Shown piece by piece: positions 32,421-45,126 of a stretch of 64,000 nucleotides of DNA. The stretch comes from Rhyzopertha dominica (taxonomy: Eukaryota; Arthropoda; Insecta; Coleoptera; Bostrichidae): contig QCXZ01000064.1 in assembly GCA_025024175.1 (NCBI GenBank), positions 18,104,001 through 18,168,000 of the forward strand. Reading direction: 5' to 3'. Numbering within the stretch: the first letter of the stretch is position 1; each line of letters starts with the position of its first letter. The notes under the pieces were generated by a model. The model was not told the DNA's origin. It did no database searches and saw nothing but the letters and a program-made list of their open reading frames with translations. The translations under genes and the position numbers were made by a program.

Positions 32421-35219
32421 GGGACGAATTATTTTCAAGCTTTCTAAGGACTTTTCACTTGTAATTCAAGATTAAGCTTTGCTTGTGTACGGAATGTCAA
32501 ACTTTGTAGTACAAAATGCAGGGATCCGTACCCTATGTATTTCTGACATCTAGAAATGCATTTCAAATGAACACATTTTTCGATGCTTAGGTATATATTT
32601 TGGTACATTCATTGCCTACCTCAATGTGCAAAGTTTACGTTATTCCCAATATATAGTCGCTAGTTCAGGTTTGCACAGATGCTATGTTTAGTAGTGTAAC
32701 GCTGTTTAGGTAAATCTAAAAAAATAACATAGACGTGGATGTAAAATGAAGGTATGAGGAACTTTTCCCCCTTAAAGCTGGTGATATTAAGTGAGCAATG
32801 TTGGTGGCAAAAATTCAGATCTAACTATTACGAAGAAACCTGTGGAAATGGTCGAAAAAAAAAACAAGTTATAAAACGGTAAGGTATGGAAATCTACACC
32901 CTAGAACTTTGGAATAAATATAAGCAAGTAAATTATCCTTTGTTTCTATAAAATTGGGCGAATGTATAGATAGAGTTGCAATCATTGTAGATGCGGCATT
33001 TTACAAAGTATTATTATTCCAAAGCGGCAGACGCTTAGTACCCACTCCACTAGGGTATACTTAAGCAACACTTCCATGATTGTATGTGCCGTATGGCTTG
33101 ATAGATCTTGCATATTTTATTACTTGAATGGATGGAATAGCTACACTTCGGTGGAAAATATATTGGGAACCAAAGATGCATACCCGAGTAATGCATCTAA
33201 AATAAGTTTAGGAAGCTGATCCGGAACAAAACGAAGAACACTGCCTCACAATAAATCCTATGCTAATGGATTTAAATGAAAGTTATACTAAAAGCAATGT
33301 TGTTATTTTAGCGTTGGAAATTGTCCTCATAATATCTGCAAAAGTATCATACTCCGTATTTGGTGGTTCTCTTCAACTATACTGTTTCCAGTAAATATTA
33401 TGGTTATAACTAGCCTGCCAATTTGTCCAATATCTGATAGACGTGAAAAATTGTCAGTTTGTTGCTGATGGCAACTCTATGTTGCTTCACAACTAGCAGG
33501 CCCATGTTAAAGATTTCCTTTCAATTTTCGCGCTGTGTGCAAAAAATGTTCTTTGGGATAACTATAAAATTCCTGATTGCACATTATATTATATTTGGTA
33601 CNCCAACTCTATTGCAAAGAAGAAAGGGTTTCGTTACAGTATTCTAGATTGCTGTCACATAAGTTGTTGTGGCCTATGATTCACATGGATACTGAATGTG
33701 TGACCTTTGTTTGCTACAAGCATCTTGCGGTTTATCGTAATAAATAGTTCTATTTACAATCAGAAACAGTTTTACGATCAAGCGTCTTGGTCAGTTCCAG
33801 AATTCGTACTGGCATATGCTCCTTAATTATTGATTACTTGTGGAAAGTGTATAATAATATCAGTAGTTCTTTTACCTCGTCTGAATCTAAATTAGTCAAA
33901 ACGCAGATTTGTTGCTTACCAAATTTAATATTTTGCTAACTGCATTATCAGAATTCTTTCAATACTTTCTTATAGAGACGTCAGCTATAGCGATATTAAG
34001 CAATAATAGTTAACTAAAGTATGGCGATAGATTAATGTAAATGTAAGTAGATCGCAGTGCCATCTACAGTGAAAGCCTGTTGTAGAAAATAGTATTACAT
34101 GGATAAACCGAAATCTAGAAATATTGTATTTTAATGATGTTTATCAACAGTACTGCTCAATACATCAATATCATATTGTATTCTATTATTATTACTATTT
34201 CGTATTGACTAAACTAGTTACCACCTTGTTGCTATTAATTTAATTAAACAAATGTTTAAACAAGATTAACTTCTTTGGGTATACTTTAATTAGGGCCAGA
34301 AGAACCACTAAGCAGAATAAGCGTGCTGCAAGAGCACTTTGGGCCCACAATCGTTCTAATTATTCCTCAATGACTAAAAACTGCGATTTTATTGATTCTA
34401 TTCTGTTAATGGAAATGGACAGTTTTATACACTACACTTGTTCCTTTATCGCAACTTTTTTAATTGCAGGTCAATTCTATTGTACTATATTGACAGGACA
34501 AACAAGCAATCCTCCTTGCTGAACAAAGTACGTTGATCTAAAGAAGAGAGTATAGCAAGTGATAATTAATTATAGTAAATACCTTTCTTTGAAGTAAAAT
34601 TAACTTGTATATGAACTGTGCATTTCCGAATTAAATAGCATATAAAAATAGGCTTCTTAGGATTGTACCTAATATAGTAATTGAAGAAAAAGACTTCGAA
34701 ACATACGTTTTGTGTTTTGTGTCCCAAAAAAAGTAAAAAAAGCATTTGGATACCATGATGATATAGTAAAATATATTATGCAAGTATACAACACGAATGT
34801 TGAAAAAAACTGTATTAGATTTTAAACATTTTAAGGATTTCCACAAATGGAGAAGCCTACAAAGCGAGGATATCTTAAACAAAATAAACTGACTAAAGCC
34901 ACTACATCTTACAAAACACCGCAATTGGCAGCCATTTTGTTTCCAATTAGAGGTGAGAATAGTTGGAAGTAGGCAATTGAACTAACGAGGTGTACTGTAG
35001 CTACTATTTTATACTATTACAGTTCGCTAGCGGTTGTTCAGTTCGAATGCCGCATATGTTTTAGTCAGTATCATACAAGTGAGATAGTATAGTTTAAAAT
35101 GAACTAGTTCATTCTATTCTGACAAACTAGATTGTTCAGTGTATTGCAAGTGATTAGTAGCTATAGTAAACTATGTTCGTTCGTTTGCTTACTTCCCTTA
35201 TTCCCACCTCTAGTTGGAA

Positions 35220-35395
35220 ACAAAATGGCGGCCAGTTGCGGCACTTTGTCAGATATGGCTTTAAAACTGACATAGTGACACCGCCACCTAGCTGCCGTAT
35301 CAGAAACTACTTCCTAAAGGTAAAGCTAAGTGGATTTGTCATCATGTCGGATTACTCCTGATAAATGACATTGTTATCTACATTTCCACTTATAT
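35220..35395. mobile_element. Second, degraded copy of the 284-bp MITE family
   Basis: Shares ccgccacctagctgccgtat then a match to ctacttcct with the middle of the 13741-14024 element, and has the matching right arm tttgtcatcatgtcggatta and aaatgacattgttatctaca. The left arm is poorly kept. Confidence 0.65.
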
Positions 35396-35549
35396 TAGGA
35401 TCATTTTTTAAAAGAGTTAGTATTCTTTAAGGAATCGTTAGGAGTCCAAGGGATAATGTAACATATATTGAAATATCTCTGGTATATTTTACAATATTCG
35501 TATTAAGGCTGTTACTATTTGAAATCGGCTATTAAGTTCAACGTCAACA

Positions 35550-36646
35550 CTATCAATTTTAAAGTAAGAAGCCTTTGTGTTAACATTACATTACTGTGTT
35601 ACTTTTTTTGTTGTGAGTTGAGATGTACCATCGCCATTATTGTATCTTCTTTTATTTTAAAGCCATTATGGCCAACTTCTGAAAAATGTAACATTTCTTC
35701 AGTTCTCAATATCTTGATCAGTTATGTATATACAAAAAACTGTAAAGACTTTTTTATAAATATTTTATTCTAAATTCAGTGGCCTACTCAGAATCTTTTA
35801 GGGGGTCACGTTTTAGAGATATAACGCAAAGTTGCATTTTTTTAAATGGAAACCATAGTTGGCTTTGTTATGGTTAAAAAGGCTTATTTTTTTCTGCTTA
35901 AAAATTTATACATTTTAGGTTTACTTTTACTAATTTTGGAATTATTCAATTTTTTTAAAATAATTTAATCATATTTTACGTTTACATCCAGGAGGCTATG
36001 AAATAAGAAAACACACATTATAATTTATATTATTAAGTAAAAATTTTAATCCATTAAAAAATAATATATGCATATTTGAATACATACATAACGCTTCTAA
36101 AAGCGCTCATGCAGTTTCTTTATTGGTAATATAGGAGGCCATGCAACTAATGAAAATGATTGTTTATTTGGAGATAAGTACCTATGCATTGTTTATCGTC
36201 AATTATATACATCCACTTTGACAAAAAACGTAAAATCTAACAATGTATACATTTTCTTAATCAAAAAACTAGATCTTTTCAACCATAGCAAAGCCAACTA
36301 TGGTTTCCATTTAAAAAATGCAAGTTTGTGTTATATCTCTAAAATGTGGCCCCGTAAAAAATTCTGAGTACGCCACTGGATTTATAACAAACATATCTAT
36401 AGAAAATGTCTCTACAGTTTTTTTTTGTATCTACAATCTACATAGCCAATTAAGGTATTGAGAACTGAAGAAATGTTACATTTTTCAAAAGTTGGCTATG
36501 GCTTTAAAACAAACGACGATATAATAATGGCGATGGTACAGCTCAACTCACAACAAAAAAGTAATACGGAAATGTCGAAACCGCAACGCTCTAACATTAA
36601 TAGTTACCGAGATACCCTGCAATTACAACAAAAATGGGACACCCTG
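35550..36646. mobile_element. TACAGGG-ended foldback element, copy 2
   Basis: The right end (to cccatttttgttgtaattgc in inverse, ending at 36646 before ta) matches copy 1. The body shows long inverted arms, about 35550-35960 against 36230-36646, sharing aaccatagttggctttg and cagtggc-tactcagaat segments. The left terminal CAGGG is not recognisable. A frame at 36458-36727 is only a shadow of the repeat arm. Confidence 0.75.
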
Positions 36647-36975
36647 TACAGTTCTTTGGGTTGTTGCTATCTACGGCATCTAAGTATGTTAAATACAATG
36701 CCATTAGATTTGTGCAACCACCTATAAGTACCACAAAAATAACGTATTAGTGATAAATTCAAGAAAAGATTTTGAAACAATCAGTCCGAGTTGGCTACGC
36801 AACTTATATTAATTTTGTAAGTGATGATGGCGGAAAATTCCATCACTTAATATTATAGTACATTTTATTGACATTATCTCAATACTGACAATAACCTGTT
36901 TATCATTCGTCACTTAAAAAGGACGTTTTTGCTTAGTCGTAATAAGAAAGTTAACGCCCGCGGAAGCCTGAAGCA

Positions 36976-37002
36976 AAACACATATATATATATATATATA
37001 TT
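36976..37002. repeat. (AT)n tract at the left end of the 6.6 kb block
   Basis: at repeats directly followed by ttgatgaacg. Confidence 0.9.
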
Positions 37003-37065
37003 GATGAACGGTACTTTGTCGCCTCCGGAGCGTTACATGGAAGAGACGTTGTCGCCTCATATATG

Positions 37066-37099
37066 ACGTTGTCGCCTCCGATTTCGGAGGCGACAACGT
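37066..37099. repeat. Near-perfect palindrome of the GTTGTCGCCTCCG motif
   Basis: acgttgtcgcctccg (37066-37080) faces its exact complement cggaggcgacaacgt (37085-37099) across a four-base spacer. Confidence 0.9.
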
Positions 37100-39379
37100 C
37101 TGAGCACGGTTTCGATAACTACATGTGTTCAGGATTCATTTGCCAAAGTTTCAGCCGGAGGCGACAGCGCTTATTCCAGTATCTACGTTTATATGCTTTA
37201 GTTCCACCGTTCCACCACCGCGCTGGCGTCGCAAAATCTAGGGACGCTCCGTACGTTGTCACCTCCTCTATATATAATGGGCGTTTGCGGGTAAGATGTA
37301 ACCGTTGTCGCCTCCGAAAATCGACAACACCGCGTCTAATATTCTTTCAGTTTCTGCTATTTGCAATCCGTGTTAGGACTTCGGGATCTAGGATATAGCT
37401 ACCCATTTGGGGCCAATGTTGTGCGAACGCGCTTTTGTCTATTCCATGTTTGGCTAATTGCAACCAAGTATTCAAGTTACAAAATTTTAGATCAAGTTTT
37501 TTAACGTTTACGTCTAATTTTTTGGAGCTCAACTTTTTCTAGCAGTGCAAAATATAGTACATACTGCATGAAACTGACAATTTTTAGATTGCAGAGAGAG
37601 CAAATTTTTCACAATTCTTATTTTGTGGATACAAATGTTACTCAATGACTTGAAATGTTTATTTTAAAGTATACGCCTTTTAGGCATAAATTGTTTTATT
37701 ATTTAAAAATGCTGGTACAGACTGTTATTATGAGCTGGATACATTCAAGTGATATATCATACAATTTAGTACTTGCAATCAATGACTTAGTGTTGTTTTT
37801 AAAATTCATTGCATTCTGTGCTTTTGTAGTGGACACCACACCCTTTTGGAAGCCTTAGTCAACCTACGTGTCGTCATATGTCAAATTTATTTGTATTATT
37901 GCGAAGATGCAATTGCTTCAATAAATCTAAGCTGAGACTCGGAGGTTAAGAATGAAAATTGGTGGTCACCATATTCAGCTATAATACTATCATCGTTCCT
38001 TTTATTTTACAGAAAACGGTATGCAATCATGAAGAACTTAAAATGTCTAGACTTTATAACCAAATTCAAAGTTCAAGGTTGTATCAGTCGAACGACAGTT
38101 AGTTGTATCTCTAACTACATAATAAACATTGGAGGAAAATGCGGTAGTTCCTATTATGTATGAACTTTCTAAACAGTGTTGTTAACAGTTTGAATATGTA
38201 TAAATGACAATAACAAAATGTCACAACTGAATTTTTGTTCATATTACGCGGGCATACAAAAAAATGATACCGATGAAAATGAAAACGTACTTTTGGTCGA
38301 ACTTTCAGAATTTGTTCTAAACGAAATATGTAAATACTGGCAATGCAGGTTATCTAATAAAAAGCGTAAATGGCGATAGAAGGAGATGCGGGTTACGTAG
38401 AATTTATATTCAACTACTTTCAGACCAATATCAGTAAAATCTGCGGATTCGTCAAATGCTACCTTTATAAATAGTCATTGTTCTCGATCTTCAACTATTT
38501 GTTTAATTGCAATTTTTGTTTCTTAACTGATGTTTTATTATACAGGCGGGCAGGCTTATGTTTAATTTGTTGTTTATTATCACTTAAAGTTGCCTAACGA
38601 AATTTGTTACAGGGGCATTATTCACTTTGTGCATTTAATGGTTAAATATCCATGGTATTATGATTAGTTATAGTGTAATAAAAATGGATTAGCAACTTCT
38701 TTCGTGTACCTAAAGTGCTAACTGTTCGCTAATAAAGCAGTATCGAGTTGGTTAAAAGTTATTATAACTGAGGGCTTCGCCCAAAATTGCAGTGGACTTT
38801 TAAAGGATTTGTCTTTTATAAATACACACCTAATATTTATGATTTGTAGTTACACTATTGAGTTAAAGGTCGAGTGTGTAAAATCTGTGTAGATTTATTA
38901 GAAATGCAAATAGATTGAGTTTAAATATTAAGTCACAATAAATTAATACCATGACTGCTTATAAAGAGAAAAAAAAGAAGCAAAATTACATAGGAATTAT
39001 TTGGCAACCATCATGTCTTCTATTACAGTACCACATTATATGTAATATACAGTTACCTGAAATGAATGGTATAAATTAAATTACACAGAAAATTTATATA
39101 CTTATGCTCATACTCCATTGTGTAAGATGCTACTATTAGATAGTAAATAGCTTAGAAATAAGCTGATGTTTGAATGTGATGATGTGCTTCACGTGTTTTG
39201 GCAGTAGTTTAGAAGATCGTTTTTACATAACGATCATTTTCAAAGAGCATCAGAACTATAATATTACAATGAACTCAGACGTGCAGAATTTTGTCCACTT
39301 TTCTTATTGTTATAGGGTTTATAAAATTAGTTGTAAAACTCTAGCCAGGATTTGAAGGTCGACTTTATAATTTCCAATT

Positions 39380-41320
39380 TCGGCAACTTCGAAGGCTTAT
39401 GGACGAAGGCATTTCTTTTTACGTATTTACCACGTTTCTTCTAATGTTGCGCTCTTTAATTTTAAAATGTGTCAAAGGGTCTAGTTTTTACCTTTTCTTT
39501 CGCGATGTAAAGCTTTAGTGTTGATGTTGATCTAAATAATGAATATTTTTGATGCAATGGTCAGCAAAACCTGTTGCGTCTTTAAGTTTTGCAATAGGTC
39601 CACTCATCCTATTTTTGATGGCTCTACCTATTTGTCCCGTGTATACAGTATCACACTACATGTATGTTAACTGGTAAATTCTGCTTATCTCAAAGTATTG
39701 GATTTTGGCTTTTTTTAAACTAAAGGATGTCTATTATATTATTTAACTATTATTATTTAAAGCAAATATTTACTTCTTTGGTAGGTATAATTTGGTTGGG
39801 TGAAAATATGTTCTTTATCATTTATGTTTGCATTGTACAGCATTTTATGTATTCTAGCTTTATATTGTTTTTTTTTTGTATTTAGTTTGTACATCATATC
39901 CATTGTTAAAGACAAACTGCTATTGAAATGTTTCCTTTTTAGCTGATATATTTACCAGTTGGTTTATTAAACTGTAGAACACGGAATGCTTAATTTGTAA
40001 TGATTGATTTTGGTATGTCAGGATTATCACATCTAACTATGTTGGCATTCTGTAAATTTTCTGTAAAATGACGGCTTACTCCTATTTAGCGTATAGTATG
40101 ATTCCAAAGTTTTGGGAAAAAACTCATTAGTTGGATTGAGTGATAAAAATTCATGTAAGAAAGCAGGTCATGGAAAGAAAATGTCACCCTTTATGTCATC
40201 TAAATAAGCAATGCAAAAGTTTTTGATTTCTGCTTTACATAATGTCTTATAAAATTGATCTTCCTCGAGGTATTTATAATCTGGTTTGGCGAATGTCGAA
40301 ACGAGAGATTGTCAATATTTATCGAAATCAAAACATTATAATATACCATGTATTAACTTGCCTAAAAACAGTCGGCTCCGGGTTTTCAACGATTTAAGAG
40401 AGACAAGACTCATTGACGCATCAGCTAAACAAAAAATTGGAACGTCACAGCGAAAACGGGCCAAATAAAAACTAGTCTAAATAATTTCTCTTAAGTTTTT
40501 CGTACTTTATAATGGTTCTATTACATCGTCTGCATGTATATATGAGATATTAATATTGTGAACTGATCCATCTCTGTAGAATTTCATTGTGATAATTATG
40601 CAATAATTCAGTCTTGTCCATTTTATTAAAAATATGATTGTACTAAAATGCTGTCGGACTTCAATAGCGGAGCAGGTACAAAGTTTTAAAAATATAATTT
40701 GTTGGAAGCAATTACTAATTTTGGCAGAATGTTATAATTAGCGTTAAAATTTTGGATTTGTTTTAAATTAATTAACACTTGTCATTTAAAATTTTCTATA
40801 AGATACTGTCGTAAGACAAAAGCAATCAACAAAATTAAGTTGCTTTTATGAAGCAAAGCTAAATCAGATACTGAAAAAGCAGATCACCTAAAATTCTGAT
40901 GCAATCTTTGAAAATAGAAGGAAATAAATTGTTCGCATCGAAAGAAACTAGAAATCAAAACTACTAAGTTTGTCAGTCAAGTCCAGATCTAAACTCGAAA
41001 CCTCATGTATAACTAAATTTATACACTTTGCTAATTTGTGACAAAGGGTGTTTACGTACGAAACGCTCTTCACGTATCTTATGAAGACCATAAAATATGC
41101 GACTGTAAATTTGATTTTACCGCACATCTAATAAGCCGTTGAATTTGGAATAACATTTGATTGTCTGATCACTTTCAATTAAAACAAAATGTCCATCATT
41201 TAGAAGTTTAAGAATACCCTCATTTTTGTCTGAAATAATAAGACGATTTCCTGTAGCAGTTTTATAAATAAATAAGGTTTCTCCAAGTCTCTTGTAGTTA
41301 ATACCCAAAAGCAACGTAGA
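39380..41320 (-). pseudogene. Penelope-like element remnant (minus strand)
   Basis: Read on the minus strand from 41.3 kb down: GNRLIISDKNEGILKLLNDG near 41.2 kb (a possible N-terminal part), then KSVSYVNTLCHKLAKCINLV, then KLSSFDF and after a frame shift LVSFDANNLFPSI. These resemble the RP(I)VSxxNxPxxxLAK and FDVxSLFxxxP segments of Penelope-like RT. Near 39.65 kb is IYQLTYM, a stop, CDTVYTGQIGRAIKNRMS, a GIY-YIG nuclease core (xYxLxC...CxxxYxGQTxR). Multiple frameshifts and stops are present. The GIY-YIG call is firmer than the RT call. Confidence 0.55.
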
Positions 41321-43554
41321 TGTACCTGAGTGGAAGCGATGTTGTATATTTGGCTCAATTGGAAAAACTAGATGTTGATAAACTTAAGAAAACTTAAAAA
41401 AGGCTGAAAATTGCTATATGTGTTTTGCATGAAATAGTGTGAACTCTATATTACCTGAGTATTTTGCGACATTTGTTTATACAGTAGATTTAATAAATTG
41501 AAACTGAAAATATTCTTATTCTGGTTATTCGAAGATAAGGAATGATTGAAACTTACCTATAGCTTTGGAATGGAACTGGAGGCTGTGCAAACTACGTAAC
41601 TTATCTTTTAAACTAGAATGAAGAGTTGTTGAACGTGTTGAAACAATACCTATATCGCGTAACTACCTAGACTTTAAAGTTGTTTATTTTTATCTGTAGG
41701 TTAGGCAGTTGTAGTAAGTCACCAACTTATTATCATTGAAAGTTTAACAAATTCCTTAAAATGGAGCTGAATTTTGTAAACCTCTAAAAATTGCTCTAAA
41801 GTATTGAAGGTTGTTTTAATTTCTTTGAAATTCAATCAAATGCTTCCAACAGTTTTTTAAAACCCTTATACCAGGTACTGACATTGACCATTTAAAGTCG
41901 ATAGCGCCTTTCCACAAACTTTTTTTATGAAGTGGGATGGGCTAATCTATTGCATACTTTATTTATGCGATATTAATATTGAACGTTAAACATTATTATT
42001 GTTTACGTCAGCTTAAAGCCTGGTATAAATGAGGTTTATGTACGGTTTTGCATCAGATACTAAGATGTATTATTGTTTTGTATAAAATGGAGCCTTCCAC
42101 AGATCTTTCTTTATCTTGATGTTTTAGCCATGTATAAAGTTACAAATTGCAACGTAATACGTAAGTACAAATTATGAAGTTACCTAATGCATCCTATATG
42201 AAAATCTATTTCTTCATGCTTCGTAAATGTTGTGTGCCGATCTGTATAGGTAATTAGGCAAAGGCTATTGAACACAAGTATAAATTAATATAATAATAAC
42301 GTTAACAAAGCCTCATCGATTTTAAATGCGTTTCTTTTATGAAACATGCTTAAACTATTTAATCGGATAGTTAAAAGCAACCCAGTCTTGATTGTGCTTT
42401 AATGGACAATATTTATGCAATTGTTCCTCGTGCGTTTTAACCAAATACCAATGAAAACTATTACTCAGTTCATATCTTACAATATTTAACATTTTATGCA
42501 CAAATAAAAAGAATTAAAACAAGGGAAATGTTAATATGCGGAAAAAGGGAAGGTTTAAAGGTTAAGAAAGCAGAAGTTTACAATTATTTGCATGTTATAA
42601 GAACTGAAAAATTGCATCCTTTAGTGATAACGATGTAAACCGATAGTGTAGTAATTAAAATTAAAAAAATAAAGTGCGTTGGTTTATTGCTCTGATTGCG
42701 AAAAAAAATTGTTCGTATCGCATATTAAATTTATGTTGCCCTAATTGTTAAATTCTACTTTAAAAATATGCCTTTCCGCGAAAAAAATGCACTATGCAGT
42801 AAGTAGCGGTACAGAAATGATCAAATTGTTAAGTTAGCAAGTTACAATACTTATATGACCGAAAAAATTTTGCAATTGGGAATATTTTTGTATGCTAATG
42901 AACAAATCGCCGGCCATTGTTTGAAAATGTTAATGTTAGGGTTCTTATGATTTTCTTCCTAAAATAAGTTATAAATTATGGGCAAGCAGATATATATTAC
43001 TTTATCAGTGGATCCATTACTAGTTTTCTGTGTAATTTTTCCCCATCCATCTTTGGAAGCATCAGCAACAATGTATTGAAGTATTAGTTTTTGTCGCTGA
43101 TAAACGTAAGAGAACAAATTCCGCAAATATAGAAATCCCAGTGAAGTCATTCTTTTACGCGTAGTAGTGGGAGTTGCCTTGTCGTGTGGAATCAGAAACT
43201 ACCGCACCAACGAGCTTGCAACAGGACTGCATATATAGATTCTATTTTTAGATATTTGGGCAACGGCAGCACGTTGTCTCCTCCGGTTGCCTTGTCGTCT
43301 CTCCGGATATGTGGCAACACTACAGGAGGTGACAAGGACCACGCGGTACCCGTATTGTGGAGGCGTCAACGTAGTGGCCATGCTCTTATATAAAATTTTT
43401 CAAAACTCAAAAATCTTTTCCCCTCTCTCCGGATTCTGATTCTACACATCCCCCTCAAGAAAAATATATATTTACTTTTCTGATATATAGATTGGTTTAC
43501 CCGGATGCTAGGTAGCCTCGTGCGTATCCCGGAGGCGACAGCGTAGGCGTTCAT

Positions 43555-43587
<33 letters not shown>
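43555..43587. repeat. (AT)n tract at the right end of the 6.6 kb block
   Basis: Uninterrupted at repeats between the inverted end and the Penelope-like frame. Confidence 0.9.
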
Positions 43588-43589
<2 letters not shown>

Positions 43590-44356
43590 ATCTTCTTTTA
43601 TTTTGTTGGAGTTATTTTATATATATATGTATTTTTTTTTCTTCTTTTGCAGGAAGATACTTAAACAATGAATCCAACCACCACCCCACACAAAAAAGAA
43701 ACATAATCAAAAACATTATAAAAAGAGCTATAATATTAACTCATCCAAAACATAGACCAAACATTATAAAAAAAGCACAATATTTCCTAACACAAAATAA
43801 TTACCCAATAAAACTAATAAAAAGTATAACAAAATCAATCATAATAAATATATATAACAAACATAAATTAAAACAACATCCTATAAAAAATAATACATAC
43901 GTATCTGTACCTTATATTCCAAAATTATCCCAAAAGATTCAACACATACTCAAACCACACAACATTACAATTTCACATAAACCAATAAATACAACAAAAC
44001 AATTTTTTACCAAACTAAAAACAAAAACAGCAAAAGAACTAATGACACATACTATTTATAAAATTCCATGTAACAACTGCGACAAAATTTACATTGGACA
44101 AACAAAACAATATTTAAAAGAAAGAATTAAGCAACATAAAAATTACAATAACAATCAACAAACTGCTCTAAGAAAACATGAAATAGAAAAACAACATCTT
44201 TTCAACTACGATAATACAAAAATAATAACAACAGAAAAACACACACAGAAAAGATTATTACTAGAAATGATACACATACAGAAAAACATAAATAAAGCAG
44301 TAAATAACAGAAATGATATAGAAGGACTTAGTAGTATATACCACAATATTATCTAA
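43586..44356 (+). CDS. Penelope-like element C-terminal region with GIY-YIG endonuclease (open frame)
   Basis: 256-codon open frame. The first 22 residues are probably intron or flanking sequence, since family similarity starts at GRYLNNESNHHPTQKRNIIK (residue 23), the post-RT region of Penelope-like elements. Just before it, tttttttttcttcttttgcag is a strong 3' splice site (ag at 43651-43652), consistent with retained introns known in this class. The GIY-YIG nuclease is at about 155-230: IYKIPCNNCDKIYIGQT (157-173), R180, CxxC at 162/165, His184 and His198 as possible further zinc ligands, and E227 as the likely catalytic Glu (RLLLEM). The frame is uninterrupted but the RT part is missing upstream, where an (AT)n tract and the 6.6 kb block begin. 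It is strongly A-rich (Lys/Asn/Ile). A 5'-truncated, fairly young copy. Confidence 0.8.
43651..43652 (+). other. Probable 3' splice site inside the Penelope-like element
   Basis: A 20-base pyrimidine-rich run ends in tgcag exactly where homology to Penelope-like proteins begins (G-R-Y-L-N). Confidence 0.5.
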
Positions 44357-44672
44357 TAATAATTAAAATTAACAAATAAATAACCCACCAAATAAAACGA
44401 TAAATTCAAAATTTGGGAACAGTGTATAAAAACAACTACAAAAATTTCAATTAAATACATGACAGTGACACTGACAAAATCAAAAATAAACCAAAAAAGA
44501 AGTAAAAGCATAAAATTATTTTAATAACCACAACAGAATATGATACATATAATACAGGTAAATAAATTATTATAATTAATTTAGATTCTATCATTTTTTA
44601 TAGTATTTCATTATCAAAGATATATGTTTTATAATTTCAGAATTGTATTATAAAGTAGAAAAAATAATAAAA

Positions 44673-44712
44673 GCTTGAAAAAGGTGGAAAATTATCCACC
44701 GAAACGTCGCAT
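44673..44712 (+). ncRNA. Hammerhead-ribozyme-like hairpin 3' of the Penelope-like frame
   Basis: gcttgaaaaa, then a perfect 6-bp stem ggtgga/tccacc with loop aaatta (44683-44700), then gaaacgtcgc. The layout (CUGANGA-like box, stem II, GAAAC, GUC) is that of the hammerheads found in Penelope-like pLTRs. The first box is degenerate (uugaaaa), so activity is doubtful. Confidence 0.45.
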
Positions 44713-44751
44713 AAAAGAATATAGTTTTAATATTTGGAGTAAACCAGCAAA

Positions 44752-44793
44752 AGAAGAAAAAAAAAAAAGAAAAAAAAAAAAAAAAAAAAAAAA

Positions 44794-44842
<49 letters not shown>

Positions 44843-44853
44843 TATATATATAT
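44752..44853. repeat. A-rich tract followed by (TA)n
   Basis: aaga/a-rich run to 44794, then ta repeats. It follows the Penelope-like element, mirroring the (AT)n tract on its other side (43555-43587). Confidence 0.9.
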
Positions 44854-45126
44854 AAGTGGTACCTAAGAATATCGTTGAAATGTATACAAGCGGCGCCCTT
44901 TTCCAATATGGCGCCCTCGATAGTGCTCTCTTGCTACTGTTTGTAGCCTATTTGCATATACGGGACAGAATGCGCCGAAAAGCATTCCGAACTTAGTTTA
45001 CCCGCTTGAGATAGAGAAGTTCCGTATCAAAAATTCTGTTTCAACTGTAAAATAATGCAAAGATTTTCCAATTTTTTTAAATAGTGTTTTTATCCCTTAA
45101 ACTAAACTTATACCCTTCGTTTACAG

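Larger units (their letters stand above)
36976..43587. mobile_element. 6.6 kb block with inverted ends, (AT)n tracts and clustered GTTGTCGCCTCCG motifs
   Basis: The left end (36976-37028) reads (at)n, then ttgatgaacg, then gtcgcctccgg. The right end (43528-43587) reads cccggaggcgaca, then cgttcatcaa, then (at)n. The two are reverse complements in order and content. Within 350 bp of each end are many copies of GTTGTCGCCTCCG and variants in both orientations (37018, 37047, 37066, 37085 inverted, 37155 inverted, 37254, 37303; and 43271, 43291, 43324 inverted, 43358 inverted, 43529 inverted). This looks like a large DNA element with subterminal repeats. The interior carries no transposase I recognise, but does carry a degraded minus-strand Penelope-like element. 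An alternative is two independent insertions of one short element in opposite orientation. Confidence 0.5.
28298..45126 (+). other. Intron C-D (16.8 kb)
   Basis: Starts gtaagt and ends tcgtttacag. It carries a DUF4817-type transposase remnant, a candidate regulatory block near 32 kb, a second TACAGGG foldback copy, a second 284-bp-family MITE, the 6.6 kb inverted-end block, and two Penelope-like elements. Nothing gene-like is seen in 28620-30240, 30740-31930 or 32420-35200. A single n occurs at 33602. Confidence 0.85.

Noticed and set aside
37018..37330. Repeated GTTGTCGCCTCCG motifs as a possible CRISPR array
   Set aside because: Units are in mixed orientation, irregularly spaced and variable, and the window is eukaryotic.
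44675..44866. 63-codon frame with poly-Lys and Tyr-Ile repeats
   Set aside because: Covers the hammerhead-like hairpin, an A-rich tract and (TA)n; not a protein gene.
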